NCBI GenBank assembly: GCA_036897625.1
Contig: JAYMTA010000556.1
Location: 1-26,898, forward strand
Direction: 5' to 3'
DNA length: 26,898 nucleotides
DNA from: Pelargonium cotyledonis
Lineage: Eukaryota; Streptophyta; Magnoliopsida; Geraniales; Geraniaceae
Each line of letters opens with the position of its first letter. The stretch's first letter is position 1. Of the stretch, positions 26,436 to 26,898 are shown one piece after another. The notes under the pieces were generated by a model. It did not search any database, was not told the origin of the DNA, and saw only the letters and a list, made by a program, of their open reading frames with translations. A program made the position numbers and the translations under genes.

Positions 26436-26898
26436 TAAGAATGTAAGGTACGAGTAGATGCAAGAAAGTAATTCAATTAAACTAGTTTATACATACTTGT
26501 ATTGCACATGTATTTTTAACGAAATCAATAATTATAAATTATTTTTATATAACTTTTAAACGAACACAATTAATTATTTAAGAGTAAATAAATCAGAATA
26601 ATTCTAACAATGATATATATTTAAATTTTCAAAATTGAACTTTATGTTACTTCAATTTTCTGTTCATTATAATTTACTTAACTTATAGTACATTAATTTA
26701 CTTTTATATTCTAAAATATATATATTACTTCCTGTCAAAAAATATATATATTACTTACCTTATTGTACATTTGGGTTAATTTTACAATTATGTAAAAATT
26801 TGTGTCAAAATTAAAATTTTGATGATGTAGCGCTCGATCTAATACGCACTATAAATTTTTTTTTTTTGTCCAACTTTTATAGTATGTATAAATTATTC
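26436..26898. other. AT-rich non-coding end of the window
   Basis: Very AT-rich. A short direct repeat (AAATATATATATTACTT, at about 26715 and 26739) and poly-T tracts are the only structure seen. Confidence 0.3.

Overview
This window looks like plant nuclear DNA, most likely from a eudicot. It is AT-rich and holds no intact protein-coding gene that I can recognise. It is packed with decayed plant transposable elements: Ty3/gypsy chromovirus, Ty3/gypsy Tat-lineage, Ty1/copia, L1-type LINE, hAT, CACTA, Mutator-like (MULE), Tourist-like MITE and tRNA-derived SINE. Identifications rest on conserved motifs read by eye in translations and on terminal structures (inverted repeats, target-site duplications, poly-A tails). 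No database search was possible.

Layout, left to right. 1-1611: broken chromovirus pol (end of RT, RNase H, integrase, start of chromodomain), + strand. 1612-3305: non-coding, with a recurring TTGGTYTGAYACGTG-like motif. 3312-5136: an isolated Ty1/copia Angela-type LTR (solo LTR). 5340-7250: Tat-lineage integrase C-terminal part followed by a 3' non-coding tract with a 182-bp tandem repeat; an antisense open frame lies at 7263-7553. 8017-8613: several short tandem repeats. 8660-9334: right end of a CACTA transposon with a dense subterminal motif array. 9357-10130: a 5'-truncated LINE (minus) with 15-bp target-site duplications, inserted into a hAT transposase relic (to 10510), which abuts a minus-strand Ty1/copia integrase-linker/RT/RNase H relic (10511-11960). 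11961-14930: non-coding, with GC-rich patches and no recognised gene.

14935-15545: a second minus-strand copia relic. 15770-18600: a minus-strand Tat element (protease, RT, RNase H) interrupted inside its RT by a 1.35-kb non-autonomous MULE (16363-17714) with about 126-bp terminal inverted repeats and a GC-rich cargo, plus a SINE fragment at 17727-17835. 19440-21200: a cluster of diverged copies of an undescribed-looking repeat whose ends run into TG/CA microsatellites, with two head-to-tail Tourist-like MITEs inside. 21231-21564: a foldback MULE-type MITE with a 9-bp target duplication.

21899-22067: an 84-bp tandem duplication. 22550-23357: a possible Tat LTR end and gag fragment. 24310-24645: a LINE RNase H tail. 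25462-26200: a 375-bp tandem duplication. 26229-26420: a tRNA-derived SINE with poly-A tail and target duplications.

The genes do not form a working pathway. The window records layered, nested insertion and decay. The parts most worth following up are the MULE cargo, the CACTA subterminal array, the microsatellite-ended repeat family and the antisense frame beside the Tat relic.
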